Below the pieces are notes generated by a model. The model made no database searches, was not told the DNA's origin, and was given only the letters and a program-made list of their open reading frames with translations. Of a stretch of DNA of 64,000 bases, positions 24,155-36,500 are shown one piece after another. Made by a program: the position numbers and the translations under genes. Within the stretch, counting starts at the first letter, position 1. Each line of letters opens with the position of its first letter. The DNA lies in contig CM067348.1 in the NCBI GenBank assembly GCA_034190875.2, positions 39,109,188 to 39,173,187 on the forward strand, in the 5' to 3' direction. This DNA comes from Urechis unicinctus (lineage: Eukaryota; Annelida; Polychaeta; Xenopneusta; Urechidae).

Positions 24155-24802
24155 AAGCGAGTATTTATGGAACTCAACTGAAACCGGATCAAGGCGGCGC
24201 CGACCTCTCGGAATATGCCACAAAGACCTATGTATCTATTGGTGACTCACAAAAATGGATAAAAGTGGCGGTACTATGGCTGGAGACCTTGAAATGGGAG
24301 ACAATAAAATCGTTCAGTTGGGGGACCCAATATCGCCTAAAGATGCTGCTAATAAAAAGTATGTTGATGACAGACATAGACAGCATCATAGGGACCTGAG
24401 AGACCACATAAACTCCAACACAAAGCCCCTCATTACTATATGGGCAGAAGCAAGTGGCCCCCTTCGCAGAGGATATGAGTGGTCGTTTGGCCATGGGGCT
24501 AGGAGTCGAGACTCACAAGATTCAACCTGTGGATATACCATAACATGTGGTGGTAGGATCATTCGTATGGGGTTGTCTTCGGGTGTTAGTGCTGATACTG
24601 GTCCTATAGCAGTCGTTCCTGTTATAATGGAACGAATCAAGTGGTAGGAATAAGTAAGCCTGCTGACCAACAGGCTGTTGTAATATCTTTAGACCAGCCT
24701 TTACAGGTAGAACAAGGCAACGTTATTGACTTTTATACAACCACACAAAACAGAGGGGCGACTTGGTCTGTAGCTTCACTCTTAATTGAACTTGACTTGT
24801 AG
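24145..24802 (+). pseudogene. Fibre-like protein of Polinton 1, two frame breaks
   Basis: Starts MSIKASIYGTQLKPDQGG. After a shift near 24,245 it reads GGTMAGDLEMGDNKIVQLGD and then DAANKKYVDDR, a pattern also found in trimeric tail-fibre shafts of phages. A Gly-rich segment with CGGRIIRMGLSSGVS follows, a second break lies near 24,640, and the end reads WSVASLLIELDL before TAG at 24,800. A head-binding/shaft/tip layout would suit a virion spike. Role inferred from sequence pattern only. Confidence 0.6.
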
Positions 24803-24819
24803 ACGTATAAAGCAGCAGT

Positions 24820-25432
24820 ATGAAACAACAACCAACGACTGCACCGTTAAATCGGGAGCTGCCTCCATGTGGTCTAGGGCAATCCTATCGGCTGAATGAG
24901 ATCAGTCTTAATATAATACCTTGAGAAAGAAATTGAAAAATATGCTGTTATGTACAAAAAATATAGGTGTGCAGTAAACTCAGTGGACTCTGTAGACACT
25001 GCTTTAGTTGCTGTGGGTATGTGTCTTGGCGCAAGTGGTGCGGGTCTGATGTCTACGGTGGTTGCTGCCCCCATTGCTACAGTCTTGGGTGCTACGGGGG
25101 CTGTGTGTGGGCTGGTTGCGATCGCAGGAAAGGTCATCAGCAGGCGGCTGTCGGTGAAGGTAAAGAAGCACGACCAGATTCAAATTCTGGCACAGAGCAA
25201 ACTAAACACGGTTAAAGATATTATTTCGGCGGCGCTTGAATATGGCTTTATCTCAGACGATGAGTTTAAGCTCGTTTCAGCCGAGATCGAAAAATATACT
25301 CGAATGAAAAGCGACATTAAGGCTAAGACGTTGGCTAGGGCATCTCCATCCTCACCGCCCAGGTTGACGGGGGTCGCAGGAGTTGATCGTGCCGGTACCG
25401 CGGTAAGTGCAGACGACCGACCGTCCATTTAA
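24820..25432 (+). pseudogene. Hydrophobic Polinton protein with Gly/Ala-rich membrane segments
   Basis: An ATG at 24,820 opens a short frame that stops near 24,920; the rest continues in the frame of the 160-codon piece from 24,950. That piece has two hydrophobic Gly/Ala segments (around ALVAVGMCLGASGAGLMSTV and ATVLGATGAVCGLVAIAG), then a basic coiled stretch (KKHDQIQILAQSKLNTVKDI) and a Ser/Pro tail. It may be a membrane-active virion protein. Function unproven. Confidence 0.6.
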
Positions 25433-25454
25433 AGAGTGGTGTTTGTTGGGTATA

Positions 25455-26377
25455 ATGGAGGTGGCGATAAAATCTTTCTGCAACGATCATACAGGATTCA
25501 AGCAAAATACAGACCAGTGGGAAACCACGAGGAAGGGCTGCATTGGAGGAAGTGACTACTCCGCCATCATAGGTCAAAACTACTTCAGCAGCTATAGTAA
25601 GAAGGTGACTGAAAAAACTAGCAACGAGCTCTGGGGTACAACTTTTGAGGAGGTTGCAATTGCGGTATTGGAGAAGTTGTACGACATCAAGGTCTACGGA
25701 AATAATATCTATATTCAGGGTGGCGCAACGGCCTACTCTCCGGATGGCTTTTGTGTGCTACCTATCCGGCGGCAGTGTGGCCGGGGTGGTGGAGTTGATG
25801 CTGTCTGTCTGGGGCATCCTGAGGAGATTGTGCTGCTCGAGATAAAGTGCCCCTACACTCGGAGTCCTGGGAGGATAATTCCAAACTTGTATAAACCTCA
25901 GGTTCTGTTGGGGCTGCACCATAGTCCGGTGGCGACCATCGGGGTGTTTGTCGATTGCCTTTTCAGTTTGTGTTCCTTTGAGGACCTGGGGAGGGCTGAG
26001 GTGTATAACCAGGTGTATCACAAGGATCGGAAGAAGTATAAGGAGACGGTGGCTTGGGGTGGGCGGGGGTGGAGCGGCTTGAATACGGCGACTATGGCGC
26101 TAACGGGAGGTTTAATAGTTGCCTGGACTTGGAACAGGAGCATCACGGTCCTTGATTGGGGAGACCGAGTGGGACCACGGAGAGGCCGACGGGGGCTTTC
26201 TACTGTTGGAAGCTCTTTATGATGAGATTGATAACCGCTCGTCCTGATCCCGACTTTATCGAGTAGAACGACGCTAAGGTTGCCCAGTTTAAACAGGACC
26301 TCGACCACGTGAAAAATGGAACTTACATGGGTACACTTGGCTCCGGAATGTTTACGCTTAAGGACCTCTATAGATAA
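25455..26377 (+). pseudogene. Lambda-type (YqaJ-like) exonuclease of Polinton 1, degraded C-terminus
   Basis: PD-(D/E)XK nuclease fold signature: GCIGGSDYSAIIG near residue 33, YSPDGF with the metal-binding Asp near residue 95, and LLEIKCP carrying the E-x-K pair near residue 130. This family degrades DNA ends for recombination in phages and large DNA viruses. The start at 25,455 (MEVAIKSF) is preferred over a longer upstream frame because homology-like sequence begins there. The frame to 26,222 loses sense after about 26,040; other frames retain coding-like pieces up to a stop at 26,375, so it has frameshifts. Confidence 0.75.
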
Positions 26378-26480
26378 AGACCTTGGAGGTTGGTAGTATA
26401 CATGGTAGCGGCTCCCCTGCTATTAGTGGGGATTTCGTTGCGACTAGTGGGCTTGCCCTGTGACTCAAGGCTGCCCCTTC

Positions 26481-26773
26481 CCCTGCGATTCATGGCCTGC
26501 TGAGAGGGTCACAGCTATAGTAGTATAGGTAATGGTGGTTCCCCTGCGATTTCGTTGTGATTCATGGCTGCCAATAACCCTGCGACTCACAGCCTACTGA
26601 TAAGGTAGCAGCTTTAATCCTTGGCCAGCTATTGGCAGCTCTTGAGACCTTAGGACCCGAAAGGAATAGTCGAAGTGGGTAAATGATGCTCTAAAGTGGG
26701 GGGATATCTTATCGCTGGTGGGTTGGGTCTCTATTTGGAGGTATGTTCTGGAACCACCATTACCTATACTACT
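26481..26773 (-). repeat. Right terminal inverted repeat of Polinton 1
   Basis: Reverse complement of 15,412-15,703, ending CACCATTACCTATACTACT. It contains the internal inverted copy of its own tip near 26,520-26,543. GGCCG follows directly. Confidence 0.95.
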
Positions 26774-27120
26774 GGCCGGATTAAATCGCCTTTGACGAAA
26801 TCTCACACGTAAACTAACTCGACTTGTTCATAAACATTCATATGTGTGAAAAATTATTCTTCATATGTACATTTGTGTAATTATCGTGTAAAATTGGAAC
26901 TCGTGTATCGTTCACAGCGCTTACAGTTACAACCATCGCACGACGTCAATAAGACGTCATGCACGGATACCATAATATTAACCTGATAAACAGACGCAAA
27001 AAATCATCATTCAATGTTGGCTAAACAAACGCAGTGTAATGTAATATCCGCGTATGAGGATTGAATAATTACAAACTTAAATACATTCAGAATATTTTAA
27101 TTCCTCAAAGGCTCACGGTG

Positions 27121-27126
27121 TTTATT
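27121..27126 (-). terminator. Candidate poly(A) signal of the esterase gene
   Basis: AATAAA on the minus strand, about 335 bp downstream of the esterase stop at 27,460. It is the first canonical signal after the stop that I found. Confidence 0.45.
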
Positions 27127-27459
27127 TTCATACTGTACTTTATCAATCACGACATTTGTAGCAGGAACCACTGAACCTTCTATCCTAGATGATTGATGAC
27201 ATATAATCGAAAAGCTATCCTGTCGCTGCTTGTCAGATGGTTTAACACAGATTAGACTGCTTTGTTTACTGGTAATAATTTTGAAATCTCTTTTTCTGAG
27301 ACAGCGTCCTCGCTCGATAAGCACACGGAGATTTCAAAATTATTACGAAAACCCAACACCGAGCTATGTGAAATCAAATGATTTCCTGAATTAAGCGGTT
27401 GTGGGTGTTTTAAGTCATCGAACGCATAAAGACTATTCTCGGCCTCAGATGAATGTGCT

Positions 27460-30400
27460 TCAGTGACTGACTGCCCCGTATCGTCGGATGAAGGCCGTAG
27501 TTTGACCATAGGCCGCCGCGCACAGCTCATGGTAATGGCCTGAAAACAACACCAGAGAAACTCGTTATCAGTTGGATATGGTAACGATTGGGAGCAGAAG
27601 AGACGCAGCAGCAGACATGTTTCTTACCTGGCATGGTGTAGAACGCGTGCAGAGCGCCTACAGAAAGGTGAAGGTCGGTGGGCACCCCCGCCTGACTCAG
27701 GACGTCACGGTAGGCTAACTCGACGAAAAGCACCACGAAAACTTGAGTTTCACTCACTCACATAGTGAACTATACAAGTAATGACCAAGAATGATGACGT
27801 GCACTTGAGACGCTGACGTCAATGGATCTGTCAGTGAATTATGTTGCAGCTGTTTTTACAATCAGCAATGAGTTCGTTCATGAAGATGGAGCGAAGACCG
27901 ACGATAAACTTACCGTAGCTGTCATCCCTTAATGGGTCGCATTGGGCCACTATAAACAGCGTCGGAGGAATCTTGTCAAAACTGGGTCGAAGTATCGAAG
28001 CCAAGCGCGGACTGGAGAAATCACTCTCACCTGACGCATGCTCCACAAACCTGGTACACTATCACTCATTATAAACACACGAATGCTGATCGGAAAATCA
28101 TTGGTAACGAAAAGATTTATTATGATGGAGTGAGCCGTCGACTTCGACGGATCTCCTTCCTTGCTGCCTCCTAGTGATGATGAGGATGAATGTGTCTACG
28201 ATGACTGTCGAGACCGATCCTAGATCGACATCTCCTCTGGAAGTCAGGGCAGACAAAGTCGTCGTCTGGTGGCGTTGGGTTCACTGCTGCTTCGTGCCGT
28301 GCGATCCTCCGCTCTTTCTTCCGGTCAGTGCGGTGTTGCTCGAAGTACGTCAGGCCATCGTGGCAGGTCTTTCGCCACAAAGCTCTGTTTCTGGTGTGTC
28401 TCTCCCAGGTGACAGAGCCGATGTAACAGGAGTTCAGCTTCGCCTTAAGGACGTCTTTGTACCTCTTGTACTGGCCGCCGCCCTGGGCGGCCATCCTCCA
28501 GCTCGCCGTAGAATAGAGCCTTTGGTATTCTATTGCCCTCCGTACGCACCACATGACCTGACCTGCGTAGCTAAGCCTTCATAAGGAGAGCCTCAATCCC
28601 AATGACGCCACACCTCTCCAGTACCTCTGTGTCAGGTACACGGTGTATCCACGAGATGCCGCAGATCTTTCTTAGGCATCGAAGGTGGAACTGGTCCAGC
28701 TTCCTCACGTGCTGCCGGTACCACGTCCATGACTCGCATCCGTACATCAGCGAGGTTAGAACAGCAGCACGATAGACGCCAACCTTTGTGCGGAGCCTGG
28801 TGACACGATCCGACCACAGCTTATGCTATAGACGTCCAACGTTGGCACTGGCTTTACCCATGCGTGATGTTATTTCGTCGTCTATCTTGGTGTTCTGCGA
28901 GATCAGGCCTCCCAGGTAGCAGAACTTGTCCACAACCATTAGCTGCTCGTCTCCAATTTTGATAGAAGGGTTCCGGGGGGGGGGGGGGGGGTGTTCCGGG
29001 TCGGGGCTGGAATAGCACCTACGTCTTCATTATATTGATGGTCAACCCATAGCGGGTAACGGCTCCCCAGAAGTTGTCGATAGCGCTTTGCAGATCATCT
29101 TCGGTGTGGGCCATAAGTGCGCAGTCGTCAGCAAAGAGAAGCTCGAGCAGCAGCAGGAACGACACCTTGGTCCTCGCCTTCAACTGCTGGAGGTTTAAAA
29201 TACCGCCGTCACTTCTGAACCGGATCATGACGCCCTTGTTGCCGTTCTTAAAGGCGTCTTGGAGCATTTCAGAGAAGACGATAATAAACAGGAACGGAGC
29301 CATAACACAACCCTGTTTGGTACCGTTCGACACTGGGAAGGGTTCTGAGGTGTTTCCTTGGTCATGAACGCGTGCCATCATGCCGTCGTGGAAGGATCGG
29401 ATGATGTTGACGATCTTTACTGGGCAGCCAGACTTGGACAGAAGCCTCCACAGGCCTTCCCGGCTGACAGAATCGAAGGCCTTTGTGAGATCTATGAACA
29501 CCATGTAAAGGTCTCGATTTTGCTCCCTTCACTTTTCCTGAACTTGTCTGGCAGCGAACATCATATCGGTGGTTCCTCTTTTGGCCCGGAAGCCGCACTG
29601 ACTCTCCGTTGCGAGGTGGTCCATATGCTTGGTTAGGCGGTTGATGATCACCCGTGCGAGGATCTTGCCTGTGATGCACAGTAGCCATATACCGCGGTAG
29701 TTGTCACATACCCTGCGATCTCATTTGTTCTTGTAGAGATGTATGATGGTGGCATCCTTGAAGTCTTGGGGAACTGCTTCCTCTTTCCAGATGATCCTGA
29801 AAAGCCACGCCAGTTCCGCAGCCATAGTGTTTCCGCTGTACTTGAACACCTCCGGCGGGATTCCGTCATCTCCTGGTGCTTTCCACTCGACATTTGCTTG
29901 ATTGCATGTGTTGTTTCAGCCAATGTTGGGACGATGTTGAGGTCGTCGATCACGGGACGCTGAGGAACATTAGCGACGGCGTCGTCTGAGATCGTTGAGT
30001 GACGATTCAGCAGCTGGTCGAAGTGCTGTGCCCATCTTTTAGTGATCAGCTGTGGCTCCTTGATCAATGACTGGCTCTCTTGGTCGAACAGAGAGCTAGT
30101 TCCTCTCGACTGTGGTCCCGCGAAGGACGTCTTCATGTCCTTTGCATCGGCGGCTGCTTGCAGTTCCTCCGTCCTTTCTACCCACCACTTGTTCTTCATG
30201 CTGCTTTACCTGGTGGTAACGTTCCTTCTGCGTTTAATCTGGTGTGAAAAGCGTTCCTTCTTTGAACCATTGCGACGTCTTCTCGTCCTTCGCGTAATCA
30301 GTATGGGTGGTGTGAAGACGAGCAAGCTGCAGTGCTCGTCCACTTGCCAGCATCCATGTTGCTTTTAGGGTGTGGTGATGACCAGCTGCTTCTCGGCACA

Positions 30401-33211
30401 TAGTGATAAACCGTTAAACAGAGGCTGCCGTTCTAATGTTCCTCACCGACTCCGTGGTGACCGACGACTTTATCCCAGGCAGTGTGGTCGGCACCAACTC
30501 GGGCATTGAAGTCGCCAAGCAGGAGCAGTTTGTCAGAGTATGGAGTGACGTCAATAAGGCGACTGAGAGCCTCATACAACTCCTCCTTTGTCCCGTCCGG
30601 GTAAGTCATAGTCAGGGCATATGCACTGATGAAGGTGACGAAACCGTTCTCCATCTTTAGACGCATCGTCGTGAGCCTGTCGCTGATCCCTTGAGGTAAT
30701 CTATCCAGCAGTTTCACGTGTTTGGTTCGAATAGCAAAGCCAACTCCGGCTTGCTGGGGTTGGTCCTCTAGGCGGCCACTCCAGAAACGTGTCTCGCTCA
30801 GACCAGCTACGTCAATGTTAAACCGGTTGAGCTCCTTGGCTACGACGGCGGTGCGACGCAACAGGCTGTTTGGATTGTCCTGGAGAGTCCTCACATTCCA
30901 TGTAGAGATGATAACTTGAGTGTTGCGCCTGTGCGTCTTAGAATTTTTGATTTATTGAAGTGATAGAGTTGATATCACAACAAAGAAAAAAACCCACTCG
31001 TATGCTGATCGGAACATCATTGGTAACGAAAAGATTTAAACTGATACAGTGCAACATATATAATGAACCCACTCCACACATAATGACACCACTCCACACA
31101 TAACGACCCAACTCAACACATAATGACCCCACTCAAGACGTTTGACCCAACTCATCACATAATGACACAACTCAACACATAATGACACCACTCAACAGAT
31201 AACGACACAATTCAACACATAACACCACTCAACATCTAATGGCACAATTCAACACATGACATCACGCAAAACATAACACCACTCCACACCTAAGGACACC
31301 ACTCCACACCTAACGACTTCACACGTAAAGACACCACTCCACACGTAAAGACACCACTCCACACGTAACGACACCACTCCACACCTAACGACTTCACACG
31401 TAAAGACACCACTCCACACGTAAAGTCACCACTCCACACGTAACGACACCACTCCACACCTAACGACTCCACACGTAAAGACACCACTCCACACGTAAAG
31501 ACACCACTCCACACCTAACGACACCACTCCACACGTAACGACACCACTCCACACCTAACGACACCACTCCACCTAACGACTCCAACGACACCTCCACACG
31601 TAAAGACACCACTCCACACGTAAAGACACCACTCCACACCTAACGATACCACTCCACACGTAACGACACCACTCCACACCTAACGACACCACTCAACACG
31701 TAACGACACCACTCCACACCTAACGACACCACTCCACACGTAAAGACACCACTCCACACCTAACGACACCACTCCACACGTAACAACACCACTCCACACC
31801 TAACGACACCACTCCACACCTAACGACACCACACGTAACGACACCACTCCACACGTAACGACTCCACACGTAAAGACACCACTCCACACGTAACGACACC
31901 ACTCCACACCTAACGACTCCACACGTAACGACACCACTCCACACCTAACGACTCCACACGTAAAGACACCACTCCACACGTAAAGACACCACTCCACGCC
32001 TAACAACACCACTCCACACGTAAAGACACCACTCCACACCTAACGACACCACTCCACACGTAACGACACCACTCCACACCTAACGACTCCACACGTAAAG
32101 ACACCACTCCACACGTAAAGACACCACTCCACACCTAACGACACCACTCCACACGTAACGACACCACTCCACACCTAACGACACCACTCCACACCTAACG
32201 ACACCTCTTCACACACCACTTAGCTACCATTTGATGACGTCTCTGTTGATGATCGGGTCGTCTTCATATTGCTTGTATGACAGAAGGGAGTAATCGTTCC
32301 TTGCCACAACATGGGGGTAGATTAACACCTGCATGCATCCAATAGTAAGCGCGTTGCCTATGTACGGTAACAGTGCCGATCGAGATTTAATTACTGGCTA
32401 AAAATGTATCATATCATTAACTTAATTAATCACTTCATCGTCCTCTTTGTTTCATTCTATTGTCTGCCTCCATTCACTTCCCCCGCACAACACCCCTCCT
32501 CCTCCCGGACCCCAACTTCCCTTAATCCACATCTCTCTCTCTACCTCTCTACACCCTCTCTCTAAACTCTCTCACTCTCTCGACTACCTCTCTCTCTCTA
32601 TTAACTCGCTCTAATCACTCTATATAATCTCTCCCTTCTCTTTCTCAACTATCTATCCTTCTCTACTGCCTCTCTCTCTCTCTACTCTATCTCTCTCACC
32701 CTCTGTCTATCTTCTCTCTCACACCATATCTCTTTCTACTCTCTCACACCATTTCTCTTTCTACTCCCTCTTTCGACTCGCTCGGGCGACGCTACTCTCG
32801 CTCGACTCTCTCTCTCTACGCTCTCTCGCGAGACTCTCGCGCGTCTCTCTACTCTCTCTCGACTCTCGCCACGGTCTCTCGACTCTCGCGGCTCGCTCTC
32901 TCGCGCTCTACTCTCTCTCTCTCGCTCTCTCTCGACGCTCGACGCTCTCTCGACGCTCTCTCGCTCTCTCTCTCTCTCTCTACTCGCTCTCCTCTACTCG
33001 ACGCGCGACTCTCTCTCTCTCGCGCGCTCTCTCTCTATCTCTCTTACTCTCTACGCTCTCTCGCGCGCGCGCTCGCTCTACGCTCTCTCTCGCTCGCTCT
33101 CGCTCTACTCTCTCTCGGGCGAGCGCTCTCTCGCGCTCTCTCTCTCTCTCGCTCTCGAGACGCTCTCTCTCGAGAGCTCTCTCTCTCTCTCTCTCTCTCG
33201 CGCTCTCGAGC

Positions 33212-33263
<52 letters not shown>

Positions 33264-33292
33264 CTCTCCTCTCTCTCTACTCTCTCTCTCTC

Positions 33293-33370
<78 letters not shown>

Positions 33371-33391
33371 CTCTCTCTCTCTCTCTCCTCG

Positions 33392-33432
<41 letters not shown>

Positions 33433-33482
33433 TCTCTCTCTACTCTACTCTCTCCTCTCTCTCACTCTCTCTCTCTCTCGGC

Positions 33483-33570
<88 letters not shown>

Positions 33571-36500
33571 TTATTTCCTCCACTGCTTGCGTTACATATC
33601 TAAGACCGTCCTCCTCATCAACCTCTTTTCTCAGCCACAGCCACTCGACTATTCACATTGTCTCCTCTCTCAAGCAGCTAACTTTATACTCACACAGAAA
33701 TCTAGCTGCGGGCAGTCGTGAGCGACTGAGGCGGCGATACTCCCCCCAGCGCTATCGCCGCCAACCCCCACTCGACTTCTCTCGCTCCCCCCTGAAAAAA
33801 GTCGTTGTCTACAACAGTAAAACACCATATCTCAATACCACTGCAAGCGAGGTTGATGGTAGGGTCATAATGGTCTAGCCCAAGCACCTGTATCATCGAA
33901 TAACGCATCCAACCAAGCGACAAATTTGACTTCTGTACAGAAAAGCAACATAAGTGACAAGGCACAGAGAGGCTCTATATTACCCAGAAGGCACTTGTTC
34001 TCTGTGACCCAGTGGACCACACAACAGGCGTCCTCCATGAAGGCGGGGAACTTATGTTCGGGAGCCAGGCGATACTCAACGTTCACCACGACGCACCGCG
34101 ATTCACTTCAATACACACACTTCACTATTTAATGACACAATCAAAAAAACATTGATTAGTTTTCATACCTGTCACCCAACGACAAATATGCATGGGTAAT
34201 AAGCAACGAAAACAAACACTTAAATGTTGGCAAATATATAAGGGAATTACTTGAAATAAGGAAACGTACTTTGGCATTAAATCAAAGAGTTTATAGCTAC
34301 GTTAAGAGGGCTCATTTCGATTGGATCTGCGGCGATCGCTTCCCTAATTATAATACATTGCAATCGTAAGGTGTAGCCCAAAAGACCAACGTCAGGTTTT
34401 CTTTATCACCTTGTCGGTGAAACAGTAAAACCGAAATAATTTTGTCGATGCATTCGATCAACCCAGAACTTACCACTTTTTTCACGAAATATGCATGTTC
34501 TGTCGAGTTTCAGGCTATCAGTGTCGAAAGTTATTATTTAATTCGGCTCGAGATAATGCTTCATATTCCCTTCGCCTGTGGAAAACTATATTTTCGATAA
34601 CTTTCCAAGTTTACCGGTGATATTTTCTTCCGAAATACAAGCGCGGAGGACGATATCCCAGCCAGCCCCGGAAACTTCCGATGTAAATAATAAGGCGGTG
34701 AGAACAAAGGCAAAAACTATAGCTGATAGTTCCTGTCGCCTTTTCCCAAAGTTTTCGTTGCTTTCTTCGTGATTCGGTGTGATATTTGTGCGACAGTGAA
34801 TGTTAGTGGCCTTTTCTACATGTAAGACAAGGTCATTTTAGCTTTTAGCTTCGTGCCACAAATAGTCCCTGCGAACCGGCGTCTTGCGCGTCTGTCTCAC
34901 CTATGTTCCAATTGGTGAAAGCTTCCGCTAGTCAGTTTCCGCCGCCTCGCTGCCATGTCGCCAAGTCGGGCCCAGATATTACCGCTTGGTGTGTTTTAGG
35001 CCAAAATACTAATTCACAGGATACTGCTGTTGCCGAAATTCAACCTCTGTTCCGAGAAATGTTTGGTGAGTTGATTCTATTAGATAAAACTAGATAAAAC
35101 ACGGGAACTCGGGATGATTCCGTTGAATTACGCAGGCAAGATGCGTTGAACGCCAGAACTAAGAGCGAGTGCATGCATCACTCCCGCACTTAGTAAGGTG
35201 GCTCTACCGCAACACAAACAAAAGTACATAAGAATATTGGGCTGACGTCACGGCGATTTTTGGGAGCGGGAAAAATGTCTTTTCACAGAGCCTTGCCACT
35301 GCCAAAACACGCCGCACAATAGGCTTATGAATAGAGAAAATAGCAAGTACTCTACTAAATAATTGTCAACTTGATACAATGAAAACAGTTCGCCACTAAC
35401 AGCATCCGCACAGCTCCAAAATAAACAGAGCATTCCACGTGGTTTTAAGAGACGCTATGACAATACGCTATGACAACAACGCTTCGGCTAACACATATTT
35501 CCTCGGGCGGAAGCCTCGAGTGAGATATCTTTGCGAAGCTATAATCTCTTTGACTGAATGGCCAACAACCCTCAGCTGCAGTTGTCTCGGGCAGTGGTCT
35601 TCTTTAGAAACTGAACCCTATCACAATGCTTTAATGTGTACTCTTGTCTTGGTTTTGTGGTAGAATTATTTGCTCTCATATCGTTTTTGAATTGTATTCT
35701 CAAAATCATACAAAAAATGTGATTGTATCTGCTCCTAGAGGGCGCGTGATTGCCAATGAACATCATTGTCACTGTCACACTTCACTATACGACTACATCT
35801 ACCAGCATGTTAACTCTCATGTTGGCTTACTCTCTTTACACTCCTTAGTAAAGTCTCGTTTTGCTAACACCATTTAAAAATCATCTGGAAATTTAAGTAC
35901 AATATTTATGAACGAAAACATAATTTGTGTGTGAAAAAGAAAAAGGTGCGTCTCACGTGGCTATCTGGCGGCACATCCCGTCGACGCCGTGGCGACTGCC
36001 AAGGACGAAGCCTCCCCCATGGAAGTAGACGTAGATAGGGGGGTCTGAACCGACGTCGTCAGGCAGGTACACAAACGTACTTATCCCATCTGCCAACGAA
36101 ATAGAAGCCCGTATTACTAAGGAAATCTTTGTCTGCAAACTCAGCTTTCTGATTGTGTCACTTGAGGATGGTTGAAACACCGCAAGTTGTCTGTCATCAC
36201 ACAGGCACCATCAGTTACTAAGCCGACCACTTTACTGAGATGCACCTAGCACCATCAGTTCCTAGGCCGACCACTTTACTGAGAGGCACCTGGCACCATC
36301 AGTTCCTAGGCCGACCACTTTACTGAGAGGCACCTAGCACCATCAGTTCCTAGGCCGACCACTTTACTGGGAGGCACCTGGCACCATCAGTTCCTAGGCC
36401 GACCACTTTACTGAGAGGCACCTAGCACCATCAGTTCCTAGGCCGACCACTTTACTGAGAGGCACCCGGCGCCATCAGTTCCTAGGCCGACCACTTTACT

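Larger units (their letters stand above)
15412..26773. mobile_element. Polinton/Maverick element 1 (complete but dead)
   Basis: An 11,362-bp unit bounded by 292/293-bp terminal inverted repeats that begin AG and end CT, as known for Polintons. GGCCG lies directly outside both ends (15,407-15,411 and 26,774-26,778). Polinton duplications are normally 6 bp, so one base may have changed. Cargo: polymerase B on plus; a zinc-ribbon protein, integrase, small membrane proteins and capsid fragments on minus; then a beta-rich protein, fibre-like protein, hydrophobic protein and lambda-type exonuclease on plus. No packaging ATPase or adenovirus-type protease was found. Nearly every gene has stops or frameshifts. 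Confidence 0.93.

Noticed and set aside
28174..29636. Plus-strand frames across the LINE (for example 28,174-28,584 and 29,358-29,636)
   Set aside because: Antisense shadows of the minus-strand retrotransposon coding region.
31290..32039. Val/Ser/Gly/Trp-rich minus-strand frames
   Set aside because: By-product of the 20-bp minisatellite.
31070..32215. Regular repeats that could suggest a CRISPR array
   Set aside because: Units are contiguous without unique spacers, there are no cas genes and the genome is eukaryotic.
35944..36180. Start of the esterase at the ATG of the exon 2 frame
   Set aside because: That would omit the typical N-terminal helix region supplied by the exon at 36,971-37,166, which joins in phase.
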